DNA from: Lingula anatina | Taxonomy: Eukaryota; Brachiopoda; Lingulata; Lingulida; Lingulidae | Assembly (NCBI RefSeq): GCF_001039355.2 | Contig: NW_019775498.1 | Location: forward strand, 204,995 to 226,818 | Direction of reading: 5' to 3' | DNA length: 21,824 nucleotides | Shown here: piece after piece, positions 11,901 through 21,408 of the stretch | How positions within the stretch are numbered: the first letter of the stretch is position 1 | Layout of the letters: each line of letters starts with the position of its first letter | Notes under the pieces: model-generated | Told to the model about the DNA's origin: nothing | What the model saw: the letters and a program-made list of their open reading frames with translations, nothing else | Database searches by the model: none | Position numbers and translations under genes: made by a program

Positions 11901-13205
11901 CGTGTACATGAAAGGGTAGTCGAGAGCACAGTCTACTGGATAGATCCCACAAAGAACACCAGTGGTTGAAAATCAGGCAGATACAGCTTTGGTGAAATAC
12001 TGTAGTTCTTTTAATGTCTCTTGTGTACTGACTATAGGTACAAAAATATCTCTTTAGAAATCTTCAGACAGGTCGCCTTTTATTTTCCGCCCGATGCACC
12101 CACCTCCATAGAAATCCGTCACGACAGCCCAATACAGCAGCCAACGTACGAGTATTACACTAACACGAGACTAGCATCCGTCACACGCACCTGGCCGAGT
12201 AGGAGACGCCACTTGTGGTTAAGTGGTTGTTTCCCATCAACTGACCCCACTCGGGCCGTCGCTTGACCTCAGGTGACCAGTGCGTTCGTCTGAGGCCCCT
12301 CACCTGTGCCCCGAGACACGCTCCCTACCGCAGATTGTTTGACAGTTCTACTGAAATGTTGTTTCAGTAGCTAGCAATGCCAAATTAACAGTGTTCTCAC
12401 TCTAGCTGAAGGGGTCACGGCTCAGTGGGAGATGTTTAAAAAATAATGCGCCCCATAAACCTTATTTCCAAACTCTCTTTAATAAACAGTATTGATAAGA
12501 CCTTACATTAAGCAAAGAGCAAGTGAAACGTTTGTAGATTTTTTAAGCTGTTTTCTAGATTAGCTCTTTACTGTGTTATCTTAAATCCCGTTTATTTTAA
12601 CATTTTTCTTTAAAATGTAATACGACACCAGATAAAACGATTAGCATTACTACAGTTTCGCAAGACCTGTAAATGGGTTGATAATGAGTTTAAGTTATAA
12701 TACTGGCCGTGAGCGATGTTTATTGGAATTTGACATTAAAATCCGCTTACTGTTAAGGGGAACCGGTGCGCTGCAACTCACCGCGTGTGAAGAGTGCTTT
12801 ATTCTAACGCCACATCTTGGACTGATACAGTAACGCCCACCTCTGCATCGCACATTTACGTTTTTTGCCCGTGGTACAGTGCCGCCCAAATGTAACGCTA
12901 CGACACGAGCACCAGCGTTACCATTTGCTACTCATGTTAGACACGCTTGCAGGGGCGGATCCAGAGCTATTTTCTGACAGTTTTCCAAATTATCTTTGCT
13001 GATCCATCCTCCATTTCTGACCGTCTTCCGAGAGGAAAAATTAGATAACCGCCAATGTCAATTGAAAATCTGACCGTCTTCCGGAAGACCCAGAAGACTG
13101 CCTCAATCCGCCCCTGGTTTGGGCACAGTTTTGTATATTTGTAGCTGTAAATTGGTCATATCTGATGCCCTAAAGATATGTAGTAGTAGTAGTAGTAGTA
13201 CACAT

Positions 13206-13241
<36 letters not shown>

Positions 13242-16205
13242 TGTGTCACGTTAATAAAATAAACACAGTTGCATTTTAGTAAGACACGGTCATAAAATTT
13301 TAAACTTGATAACTTTATTTTCCAGTTTGCGGCCTTCCCTCCGATCTAGTCTTCGTCATCGACGCCAGCTCCAGCATATGGCCGCCTCACTTCCGGAAAC
13401 AGCTAGAGTTCATCAACAGCGTGGTCAACGAATTCAACGTGGACGGGCACGGGACGGGGACAAGGGTCGGCGCCATCACGTTCAGTGACTCCTACGCCGT
13501 GGACATCCAGTTTAACCTCAACGATTACTTCAAGCGGGAGCAGCTGTCCAATGCCATTAAGAAGATTTACCAGCGTGCTGGACAGACGTACACCAATATC
13601 GCTTTGAAGAAGATGCGCGAAAGCATGATGACGATGCGGGAGGGCGCTAGATGGGACGATGATGAAGTGAGCATGCAAAAAATACTCAAGTCCTAAATAT
13701 TTAAGGAACAAAAATTAATTTAAAGGCCATGGCACTATATAGATTTTGATTAAAATGTTTATTAATTTATAATTAAAACAACTTCTAAAATAACTACTTT
13801 ATCAATTGCGCATTGACGGATTATGGTCTTTTCTTATTTGTATAGGTCCCCAAAATCGCCATCGTGATGACAGACGGGAAGTCTACACTCAAAGAAGAGA
13901 CGATCAAACAGGCCAAGCTGGCCAAAGAGGCGGGGATCAGAATCATGGTCATCGGCATAGGCGATCGGCGTAAGAACGTAAGTTTGAAAGCATTTTATCC
14001 TGATGTAAGAAGTTAGGAAAAATAACCCCTCAGCAGCTAAAAACGTAGTACGATTGTTATCGGGGACCCTGGAATGTTTCGCATTTCATTTTACACGGAA
14101 TGACATTCCGACATACCATAACTCCAAATATTACATAGGAAAACTCCTTTTGCTTCAGGGTTTGAACATCGACATCAACGAGCTGAATGCCATAGCAAGC
14201 GAGCCCACGGAGAAGAACGTGTTCCACGTGAAAGGCGGCTATGACGCCTTGAACAACATCAAGAGGGAGTTGGCCATCAAAGCGTGTGAAGTCAAGGCTA
14301 AGATTCCACCATGGCATGGTAAGCACCATGTGTTCATTTCTTGTGTTCATTTTATATATCGGGACAGGGAATTGAGTTGTATGATTTCAATTGTTTTGGT
14401 GGTCATTTCAAGTTACAAGGAGCCTTACCTCGATGCCATTCATTGTTGGGTGGGGACGTTGTATAAATGCCGCGCCAAAATTGGTTTGAGCGCAAAATTT
14501 CTCGTGGCACGTACTGTAGAAAAAGAAACTAAAGTAAAATTCGCAATAATGCACGCAACTCGGGTATATTTTATCTCGTTGACACCATCAAACTATTGCC
14601 AACCACCACGGAGGCTTAACTAAGGCTGATATCATGTTGCGTAACTCAAGATAATGGCACCTTTTCGGAGTCACATATTCTCCCTGTTTCGTGATTTCAC
14701 TTCACGAATCCAAACTGCATCTTCAAGGTCACGCTCTTTCTCAGATGGAGCATCGAAACACATACGGCTTTAAAAAAGACATTTCAATGTGGGAAAGTAT
14801 CATGTTTGACAGGTTAATCTTGAGCACCAAGGGAGTTTAAGCCTTAACTGCATTCAGAGTTTTGTCTCGATTTTTTCCAACGTGTTGGGTGACAGCACGG
14901 GAGTGTTTGAACAATGCTGTCAGACATTTCAGTAGTTTGTCTTTGATTTCCATTGATTATTATATTGTATTTACTTGCTGAAACGTTTAAGATATACATG
15001 ATCCTGTCTATATCAATGATTTTATATTTCTTCCTACTCCAATGAAGGCATGGTGTTGTCTTTTTCTGGTACACGTCACTAAGTGTAACAGAATGTCTAG
15101 CTGGTGCACGTGAACCAATATACCAATGCGACAGTCACTGGTACATGCAGTAACCCACTACGGTGCATATTCGATTCATTTTCTTTATTCCCTTATTGAT
15201 TTTTGATTATTTGTAGACTGCGGCAAGAAGATGCAATCCGATGTTGCCTTCGTTCTGGGAGAGGCCACGACGAGAAACCCCGACAAATTGCGCTTCTACA
15301 GTCAGCTCGTCAAGAACATCACCAAGAAGTTTGAAGTCGGACCGGATGCCATCCAGGTCGCCATGGTCCCAGAGGAGTGCAAGGCACCCGGATTCTCTTT
15401 CAACCAGTACCAGGATATGTGGTCCCTTCATAAACATTTGGACAACGTAGAGGTAATGCCATTTTCATTTAAAGTGTTAGGGTAAAAGATACACAAATTG
15501 CTTTCATCTTCGTCCAAGCTTTCATAGAAAAAAAGCTAACATCAATGGTCTTTGAAATGTAGGACTGGTACATGGTATATGTATATATACAGAAAACGTA
15601 TGAGTTAGCCTTGTATTAACTTGTATTTACTCTGTCAATATGTTTTTATTTCTCTTAAAATAAAGGTCCGTTCTATGTTTATTACAGAGCAAAGAATTGT
15701 ACACCACCCAGTCAAGAATCCACCACCTCGTCAAGAGCACTTTCCACCATAAAAACGGCGCCCGTAAGAATGTACGGAAATTGGCGGTGCTCGTTTTGGA
15801 CAAGGACCCAGAAAAGTTGAAATCGGCCTACGCCGCAGCCAGAGCTGCGAAGAAGCACGGTATTAAAATTATGACACTGGCAGTCTCCGATGAAGTAAGC
15901 GACAAGACGTTGTTCAGCCTCGCCTCCAAGCCTCAGTATGGGTTAAGGTTCAACCAATCAGCAGCTTTGAACAAAAATCTACGAAAGCTTTTATACAGAG
16001 TAATCTGCAAAGGTAAGGTTCTGTCAAATAAACATGTATATAATAGTACTGAAGCTAATCACATAGAAGATATTTCAATAAAGTTTTATTTACAACAAAA
16101 GTACGTTTAAGCTTAAAGCGTCTTTGAACAATATACGAATTCGTTAAAAGATTTAAATATTTCAAATGTGTTTGGCCACAGTGTATGAATTTCTCTTCTC
16201 GCAAA

Positions 16206-16248
<43 letters not shown>

Positions 16249-16387
16249 AATGGAATAAAGAAATAATAAGAAATATAATAAAAACATACACTCATGATTA
16301 CAAACATCTTTATTGTTATCCTTTTTCTCAACAGATAAAGAAGAGGAAGACGAAGATGAACGCGGCGGCTACGTGGACGAGTCATGA
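5883..16387 (+). CDS. Secreted protein with two tandem vWA domains (matrilin/collagen-VI-like), 8 exons, 453 aa
   Basis: Joining 5883-5933, 9864-9927, 13326-13666, 13846-13977, 14159-14318, 15217-15452, 15688-16012 and 16335-16387 gives one open frame of 1362 nt (453 residues plus TGA). All introns are GT-AG. Residues 1 to about 20 are a signal peptide with a hydrophobic core of V, A and L. Residues 21-39 are a polar, Pro-rich linker. vWA1 (about 45-235) starts DLVFVID and has the metal-site motif D51-x-S53-x-S55, a T126/T128 loop and T161-D162-G163. vWA2 (about 258-433) keeps the fold pattern but has G264-E-A-T-T where DxSxS is expected and L365-D-K where TDG is expected. C40/C239 and C251/C435 bracket the two domains, as in matrilins. 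Sequons are N283-I-T and N417-Q-S. An acidic tail (437-453) ends the protein. Such vWA proteins usually act as extracellular-matrix adaptors; that role is inferred from the family. I cannot name an ortholog. Confidence 0.9.
5934..9863 (+). other. Intron 1 (3930 bases, phase 0)
   Basis: Begins gtaagt and ends with a pyrimidine tract and tag. Long first introns often carry enhancers. Visible features are GC-richer patches near 6640-6700 and 9230-9530, a short palindrome GGGGAATTTATTCCCC at 7732-7747, and a minus-strand pair of splice-like signals near 8284-8370 (see findings). No recognisable protein domain is present. Confidence 0.75.
9864..9927 (+). CDS. Exon 2: polar, proline-rich linker
   Basis: 64 nt after the acceptor ttttttag-like tract (AG at 9862-9863), ending AAA A before gtaagt; the following intron is phase 1. 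It encodes VSGYFSDYEFETKPQPTGPP plus K and the first base of the next codon. It is needed to bring the signal peptide into frame with the vWA block. Its first six bases, GTGAGC, resemble a splice donor, so the acceptor and a potential donor abut (see findings). Confidence 0.8.
10556..10590. repeat. GA-rich low-complexity stretch
   Basis: GAGA units interrupted by AAA and TGG within intron 2. Confidence 0.8.
11048..11108. repeat. Cluster of three short inverted repeats
   Basis: TTTGACTAGTCAAA at 11048-11061 is a perfect 14-base palindrome. CAAAGATT-tcgc-AATCTTTG at 11068-11087 is a perfect 8-bp hairpin with a 4-base loop. TTGCTA (11085-11090) and TAGCAA (11103-11108) form a third inverted pair. 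All lie in intron 2. Confidence 0.7.
12950..13116 (+). mobile_element. MITE copy B (same family as copy A), in intron 2
   Basis: 167 bases, same termini and same orientation as the copy at 3361-3528, and roughly 85% identical by eye. It is flanked by GCTTG on the left and GTTTG on the right, a 5-base duplication with one mismatch. It lies about 210 bases upstream of exon 3. Confidence 0.85.
13181..13240. repeat. (TAG)n microsatellite, interrupted
   Basis: TAG units at 13181-13200 and again at 13207-13240, split by CACATG, about 85 bases upstream of exon 3. Confidence 0.95.
13326..13666 (+). CDS. Exon 3: N-terminal two thirds of vWA1 with MIDAS motif
   Basis: 341 nt, acceptor tttccag, donor gtgagc, residues 39-152. 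It starts I39-C40, where C40 is the domain-bracketing cysteine. It then encodes the first beta strand DLVFVID and the metal-ion-dependent adhesion site residues D51, S53 and S55. The second strand follows (VGAITFS, 86-92), then the GQTYTNIAL loop (124-132) that supplies the conserved threonine. It ends in an acidic run, D149-D-D-E152. Codon use is GC-rich compared with the flanking introns. Confidence 0.95.
13846..13977 (+). CDS. Exon 4: vWA1 strand D and third metal-site loop
   Basis: 132 nt, 44 codons, phase 0 at both ends. It encodes VPKIAIVMTDGKS (153-165), the typical vWA strand with the T-D-G metal loop (D162), then an Ala/Lys-rich helix and the strand GIRIMVIGIGD. Acceptor is tgtatag, donor gtaagt. 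Confidence 0.95.
14159..14318 (+). CDS. Exon 5: C-terminal part of vWA1 and inter-domain linker
   Basis: 160 nt after the acceptor ttgcttcag, ending in phase 1 before gtaagc. It encodes the usual end of a vWA domain: an NINELNAIASEP-type helix, the NVFHVKGGYDAL strand and helix, and C239, which should pair with C40. The linker KIPPWH leads straight into vWA2. The frame stays open past the donor to 14623, but the read-through has no domain character. Confidence 0.93.
14319..15216 (+). other. Intron 5 (898 bases, phase 1)
   Basis: Separates the two vWA modules. It begins gtaagc and ends atttgtag. No repeat or domain-like coding stretch is seen, apart from the read-through frame that stays open to 14623. 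Confidence 0.75.
15217..15452 (+). CDS. Exon 6: first half of vWA2, metal site degenerate
   Basis: 236 nt, residues 250-328, acceptor tttgtag, donor gtaatg (the least canonical donor of the gene). It starts D250-C251. The strand DVAFVLGEATT (258-268) occupies the position of D-L-V-F-V-I-D-A-S-S-S in vWA1, so the metal-ligating Asp and Ser residues are absent. N283-I-T is a possible N-glycosylation site. C304 (EECKAPG) has no obvious partner. Confidence 0.92.
15688..16012 (+). CDS. Exon 7: second half of vWA2
   Basis: 325 nt, residues 329-436, acceptor tattacag, donor gtaagg, phase 1 at the end. It includes a very basic stretch at 340-359 (H340, H341, K344, H348, H349, K350, R354, K355, R358, K359). 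Next come the strand LAVLVLDKDP (the TDG loop is lost), an Ala/Lys helix (375-385), GIKIMTLAVSD, and a terminal helix ending V-I-C435-K. C435 is the likely partner of C251. N417-Q-S is a sequon. Confidence 0.93.
16013..16334 (+). other. Intron 7 (322 bases, phase 1) with AAAT microsatellite
   Basis: Begins gtaagg and ends ctcaacag. It contains AATAAA at 16077-16082 and a long AAAT repeat at 16203-16250 that supplies many further AATAAA hexamers shortly before the last acceptor. Confidence 0.75.
16203..16250. repeat. (AAAT)n microsatellite
   Basis: About twelve uninterrupted AAAT units inside intron 7, ending some 85 bases upstream of the acceptor of exon 8. Confidence 0.95.
16335..16387 (+). 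CDS. Exon 8: acidic C-terminal tail and stop
   Basis: After the acceptor ctcaacag the phase-1 codon completes as GAT, and 17 residues follow to TGA at 16385-16387. The tail is DKEEEDEDERGGYVDES, with seven consecutive acidic residues at 439-445. It is encoded on its own exon behind an AAAT-repeat-bearing intron. Confidence 0.88.
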
Positions 16388-17130
16388 ACGTTATCTCTCC
16401 TCACAGAAATCGAAATTCCCCGTTACCCACCACGTGATACTTGACTTTTCAAGGTGGCAGAGCATCAGTGTGACACATTCATGTCTTCTTGGTCGAAGAC
16501 TTTTCGGAATTTCAAGAAATTCCTAATCGTTTCCGCAAACAGTTAAAAAATAAGTCGTTATAAACTTTTGGGACAGTTGCGCGGAAACATACACCCCACA
16601 TTGTATTATCCAGAGACTTAAACAGCATTAAACCGTGAATCGGACACACGACTTCGCATCTATAAACGGCTGGAAGCAGAGCGTCAGTGATGCGATTAGA
16701 TAGGACGTCATCAAATCAGACAAAGTGACAAAAGACTTCTGAAGAACAAAATTCGTCCACCAGAGAACTTTGTTCAATCTTTACATCTCTGCCTTTGCCG
16801 CTTACCTGTACTCGTTTTAATCATCATCTGTTCATTTATTCATTAATCGTGTGCATATCCTCCTGTAACTTCTCATTCACATACTTTCACGATAAAGCTG
16901 CGTTGTTCGCGCAGATGTTAGTAATAAGACTCGTGTTTGTATTTACGCTATACTGTATTTGGCAGCCTTTGAGGAAACTGTTTAAAGTTTGTGGAGTTGA
17001 AAAACGTTTTTGATGTAAAAATGTGATCGTATCCAATTAGGTATTGACTGTAGTTTACACAACTTGAGCTAAAAGCAACGGTAGCGAGGCACACCTGGAA
17101 AAGCAATAAACGCTGCCGACACAACATGAT
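16388..17130 (+). other. Predicted 3' UTR
   Basis: Runs from the TGA to the region just past the first canonical AATAAA at 17105-17110. A weaker ATTAAA is present at 16627-16632. No other coding exon or domain-like reading is visible here. The exact cleavage site is unknown. Confidence 0.5.
17105..17110 (+). terminator. Polyadenylation signal AATAAA
   Basis: First canonical AATAAA after the stop codon, followed 20-45 bases later by a G/T-rich stretch (tgtagcgtgaagggggtg) suited to cleavage-factor binding. Later AATAAA copies at 19031 and 19609 could serve longer transcripts. Confidence 0.5.
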
Positions 17131-18869
17131 GTAGCGTGAAGGGGGTGACAAAATGGCATCGAAGTGACAACTGTAAGGGTTTTTATTTGACGCGTGACCG
17201 CCAAAAAGGTGTGTTCCGAGAAAGTGTGAAATTTTGGGCACTTTGCAAGTGGGCTTAAAACAAAATATGTTGATTTTAAAAATCATGCCGGACATGACCG
17301 CGTTTGTCTTGTGGTCTATCTTGAATTTTGACTTCTGACAACTGCAAAAAACGAAAAGTGCCTATCGTAAATTACATCAGCTGCGGATCTTTGGACCCCC
17401 TTCGGCGACAAATGTTTTGCAAAATGCTCAGGGAAATGGATTTATATTTTCGCTATACAAAATGAATGAAATCACGTGCAATCGAAAGGTCAAAGTAAGC
17501 ACCATAATTCAGCAACAAAGGCTGTTTCAGGAAGGCAGTTCAGAACATTGTTCGGTTCGAAGCACTGCCATTTCGTACATTTCATAAATACGCGTGCCTG
17601 TTCTCGTGTAGTAATGGGAGGCGAACGAACGTCTTCAAGAAATATATTGACTGTACATGTATTTGTCATCGGACTACTTTTGGTTGATAGGCCTTGTATT
17701 GTGTTTCATTTGACATATATATGACTATACATAATGCTCTGTGCCTTTGTTTTCATGTCATTGACATTGCTAGAAATGTTACAGAAACCCAGGACCAAGT
17801 AGCCTAATTAAGAATTAGTGAGACGGAGCATATATAGCACAGCAATAGAGAGCTTCGATCTAAATAATGAGTAAAGGTTTATCAGTAAAGTCTATTTAGG
17901 TATTTTTTGGTATTTATATTGTTATAATACTGTATATATGTGAATAGTGTAATTTATTATAGTGTAATTTCTGGTTTATTTAGCGAAGATTCATGCACAA
18001 CGTACTGTAGCATGATCATAAATGTGCACTTTGATGGGTAATCAATTTTTATTTTTATCTTTTTATTTTTTCAACAATGTATAAAATCTGAAAAAGTATG
18101 CCATTGTGAATCGGACTTGAGCATTTCAACAGGATGGAACTACTTTTCACATGTGATTTTGACTCGAGTCCTGGTAAACATCATTCTTTTAACACTTGGA
18201 GGTTCTGATTGTCGAAAGCCAAAGTTGCTATACTAAAATGGGACATTTTGCCAAATACCCTGGTTTTGAATATGTCGTTTTTTAAGACAACCGGATGTTG
18301 GATTTTCCGGATTGTTTTGACGAATACCATGCACCAAAAGATTGGCGAGGACGATATCAAAAGAGCTGCACGTGGACCTGTGCTCTTAAAAGCCATAACT
18401 GTTTACGCACACCCCACCATTGCTACTTTTTGACGACTAACTGGTGCCTTCTGTGCCTCCCCCTACGCTATACTTGGCAGGGGCCAATACTCTTAGTCGC
18501 GGGGCCAATATAGCCATCGATATTGAGAATCCAACGCTTTGGCACAAAGTGTTGTCTTAACGATCTGACTGTGGGATAAATGAAGAACTGGCTTCATCGG
18601 TTAATACTGATGAATATTATGTAAATATCGTCCTAAAAAAAAAGAATGTTTCTGATAAAAGCAGTTGACTGCCAGATGATCTTTGACTGGAAAATACGTT
18701 TGCAAGTGTTTTATTCGTTTAACGTGGTGAGCACACGTTATTTGTTTGTGATATTTTCACTGATGGTATTTATATTGAAATGTACAATATAAGAGAATAT
18801 TTTTTGGAAATACACACCGTACTGAAAGAATAATGGTTGTCTGTTGTTTGCTTTTACAGTTATGTTTTC

Positions 18870-18871
<2 letters not shown>

Positions 18872-18919
<48 letters not shown>

Positions 18920-18952
18920 CTTTTTTTGGGGGGGGGTGGGGGGGTGGGGGGG
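18872..18952. repeat. (TG)n microsatellite followed by G-rich tract
   Basis: About twenty TG units (18872-18914), a short T-run and then G7-G9 runs separated by single T (about 18928-18952). The G-runs could form a G-quadruplex. Confidence 0.95.
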
Positions 18953-19348
18953 TATTCAGAACTCAAGTTTAATTCCTCACGATGGGTTTGCAGTGATACA
19001 ACAGTTAAATTGAACTCTCTGAAATACCAAAATAAATTTAGTTGAGTTAAACGAAGTCACGTGGTGTCAAAAACCTAATGACTTCACACATAAGCTTCAA
19101 CTAGAGATTGAATTATAACTCCAGCTTTATTTCCCTTTTTTTAAAATATGTTGGTGTACGTTTCATCTGGAAAAAGTGTCATAATAATAATTCACAAGAT
19201 ATCACAAGGTTATGTTTTCGGGGATTAAAATTGAAGTTTTTTTGTTCTTACCTGTAGTTCATCAAATATATTGAAATTATCATTCTTACCAAAGGGAATT
19301 GTTCAAGGAAAGTATTGTTCATTTCTCTGGAATTTATTATAAATATAT

Positions 19349-19523
19349 CAGGCCCGTAGCCAGGGGTGGGGGGTTCAGGGGGTTCGAAAAAAACCCTTTT
19401 TGCTGGAAAAGGTCCACTCTGGGTAAAATGTGACCTACTAGTAGGTACATGGGAATTATATGGTAAAAGGTCCACTTTTTCAGGAAAAGAACCCCCCCTT
19501 TGGAATTGCTGGCTACGGGCCTG
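19349..19523. mobile_element. MITE-like element with 15-base perfect TIR
   Basis: Begins CAGGCCCGTAGCCAG and ends with its exact reverse complement. It is flanked by TATAT on both sides (19344-19348, 19524-19528), a likely 5-base target duplication. The interior holds G-runs and C-runs at opposite ends and two copies of AGGTCCACT. It has no coding capacity. TIRs of this type are common in genomes of marine invertebrates. Confidence 0.8.
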
Positions 19524-20808
19524 TATATTATAACTTACGTCTTCGGGACAGAAGACCCAAAACTCGTGCCTATATATAGCGCTACAGTTTTGTTGTTTTC
19601 GCATCTCCAATAAATTGTAGAGTGACTTGTATAAAAAATATGCTTGAGTACATAAATTTGAATTCAAATCAAACTTTCTCAGAAAGCAAGGGAATGAAGA
19701 GGTGGTGAAGATTAATAGTGAACGGAAGCAATGTTTAACGTACCATGGCACGCATTCAATAACCTCTTAAACCCAACATAAGGGCTATGAAGAAATTTAA
19801 GTCCAATTTCACATAGCAGAAGCTTCACTGTATATTCCGATACCTGTACCTCTTATGTTTATTCTTGCAAGAAACTGTTTGTTCAGAAGAGCACGAAGCA
19901 CATCGAACCTTCTAGCTTGTTCTACTCTAAATCGGCAATGTAAACAACTTCAGTTAATATCTCTGTTGGGGAGCTGGTTTTCCGCGTAACAAGAAGTACT
20001 CCATATTTCACCAAGATTTATAACCAGTGGTGCATGACACAGGTGTTTTCTGCGGTCTTGACGTTTGAAGCCCGAGCTGTCATCAACAGCTTACTGCAAT
20101 CCATCAAAGATACTGAGGTTTGGGTTTCTTTACCGGATCGGGTCAAAAGAAGTAGAGGGTCGGGTCAAGGGGCATTGGATCATTGACCTTATATTGTTAT
20201 TGTTCCATTTTTATTTTCGAATTTTTAATTACATTGGCCCCACTCACTTTAAATGATAAATTAAAAAAAGTACGGAAAAGGATGCCCAGAAATGATATCC
20301 AGATCGACAGACCACTCATCTTTCAACATACGAAATACTTTCTGGATTATTTTTTAAATATATTATGACAAAACTATCCACGCCCAAATGTTCCTTTATG
20401 TGAGCCCTCCAGGGTCACGTGGGATCACATTCAAAGGTGACGTAATGGCGTTATCCTTTTACTGTGTATGCGTTCCTTTAGCGTCACCATTTTCCGCCAG
20501 ACCGACTCTGTTATTTGATCACGCCAGATGTCATAAAAGAAAGACGATATTAGATAATCCTTAATGTATTTTTGACGGTGTGTCATACCCTCATACAGTA
20601 TAATATTACATGTTATAAAATGACTTATTACGATAGAATATGCAATAAACCATATCATTTAACACTAGGCAATATATTATGCATTAATAATCTAGAAATA
20701 GATTTGCCTTGAAGGAAGAAACACTGACGTGTCTGATCTGAAAATAATACTTTATCCACGAACTAGTTGATCCAGCAGAAGTTCATGAATATAACTGAGA
20801 TGATTTTC

Positions 20809-20825
20809 AAAAAAAAAAAAAAAAA
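20809..20825. repeat. Poly-A run
   Basis: Seventeen A residues. No retroposed element or target duplication is recognisable upstream. Confidence 0.9.
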
Positions 20826-21098
20826 GGATTTAGCGGGACTGAAAACTGGTTTAAACTTCCACACCATAACTTGTATCTAATTATGCCTAAGATAAATCCA
20901 AAATGGTCCGCTTAACTGCATGAAGTAAGCGCCTGAAAAGTTGGCCAACCCTTTATTGTTATGAAACATCAAACAAAAAAAGGGACTTTTTCTATATTAC
21001 AATATCCGATGCTACTCATATGTGCCTCTAGCTGTCTGTCTGTTGATGCACACACTAGGACGTGCGAACCACAAGGCTCACGAATACAAAACACGCTA

Positions 21099-21099
21099 A

Positions 21100-21151
<52 letters not shown>
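21099..21151. repeat. Compound (CA)n-(GA)n microsatellite
   Basis: CA units (about 21099-21117) pass directly into GA units (to about 21151). Frames read through it in all directions are repeat artefacts. Confidence 0.95.
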
Positions 21152-21153
<2 letters not shown>

Positions 21154-21408
21154 AGACAAGTGCACATTTGGCGCTGCTTGTCACAGATGTGTACTGACGT
21201 CGACAACAGTGCAGTTCTTGTTTAACAATGTTCTATGTGTTTACAGTTTTGCAGCCTTCTAGTTGAATTAATTGAGATAACAGAGCGAGAGTAATTTTAC
21301 GTAACAGCCATCTACGCTTTCTCCTTCTGCAATGTATGTAAACACCATGAAATATTACGTGGCAGGTTGGCTTCCAAGCTTGGTGCGTAAGCGGGTCTTC
21401 GTGCGTAA

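Larger units (their letters stand above)
9928..13325 (+). other. Intron 2 (3398 bases, phase 1)
   Basis: Begins gtaagt and ends ttttccag. It contains a GA-rich stretch at about 10556-10590, an inverted-repeat cluster at 11048-11108, MITE copy B at 12950-13116 and a TAG microsatellite at 13181-13240. No further exon is needed to keep the frame, and none is seen. Confidence 0.75.

Noticed and set aside
13181-13240. TAG repeat considered as a CRISPR-like array
   Set aside because: It is a trinucleotide microsatellite in a eukaryotic intron, with no spacer structure.
13403-13711. Minus-strand frame opposite exon 3, with similar frames opposite exons 5 (14057-14350) and 6 (15207-15437)
   Set aside because: Shadows of GC-rich exons. 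The + strand reading carries the vWA motifs.
14319-14623. Open read-through of exon 5 into intron 5
   Set aside because: A consensus donor lies at 14319 and the following exon continues the protein in frame. The read-through peptide has no domain character.
16055-16385. Minus-strand frames with FIYL repeats
   Set aside because: Translation of the AAAT microsatellite in intron 7.
17554-17563. GGTTCGAAGC resembling a tRNA/SINE B box
   Set aside because: No matching A box upstream and no cloverleaf or SINE tail around it.
20961-21262. Frames with repeated TH, ER or SL residues
   Set aside because: Translation of the CA/GA microsatellite; the same holds for the frames at 18757-19045 and 21537-21823.
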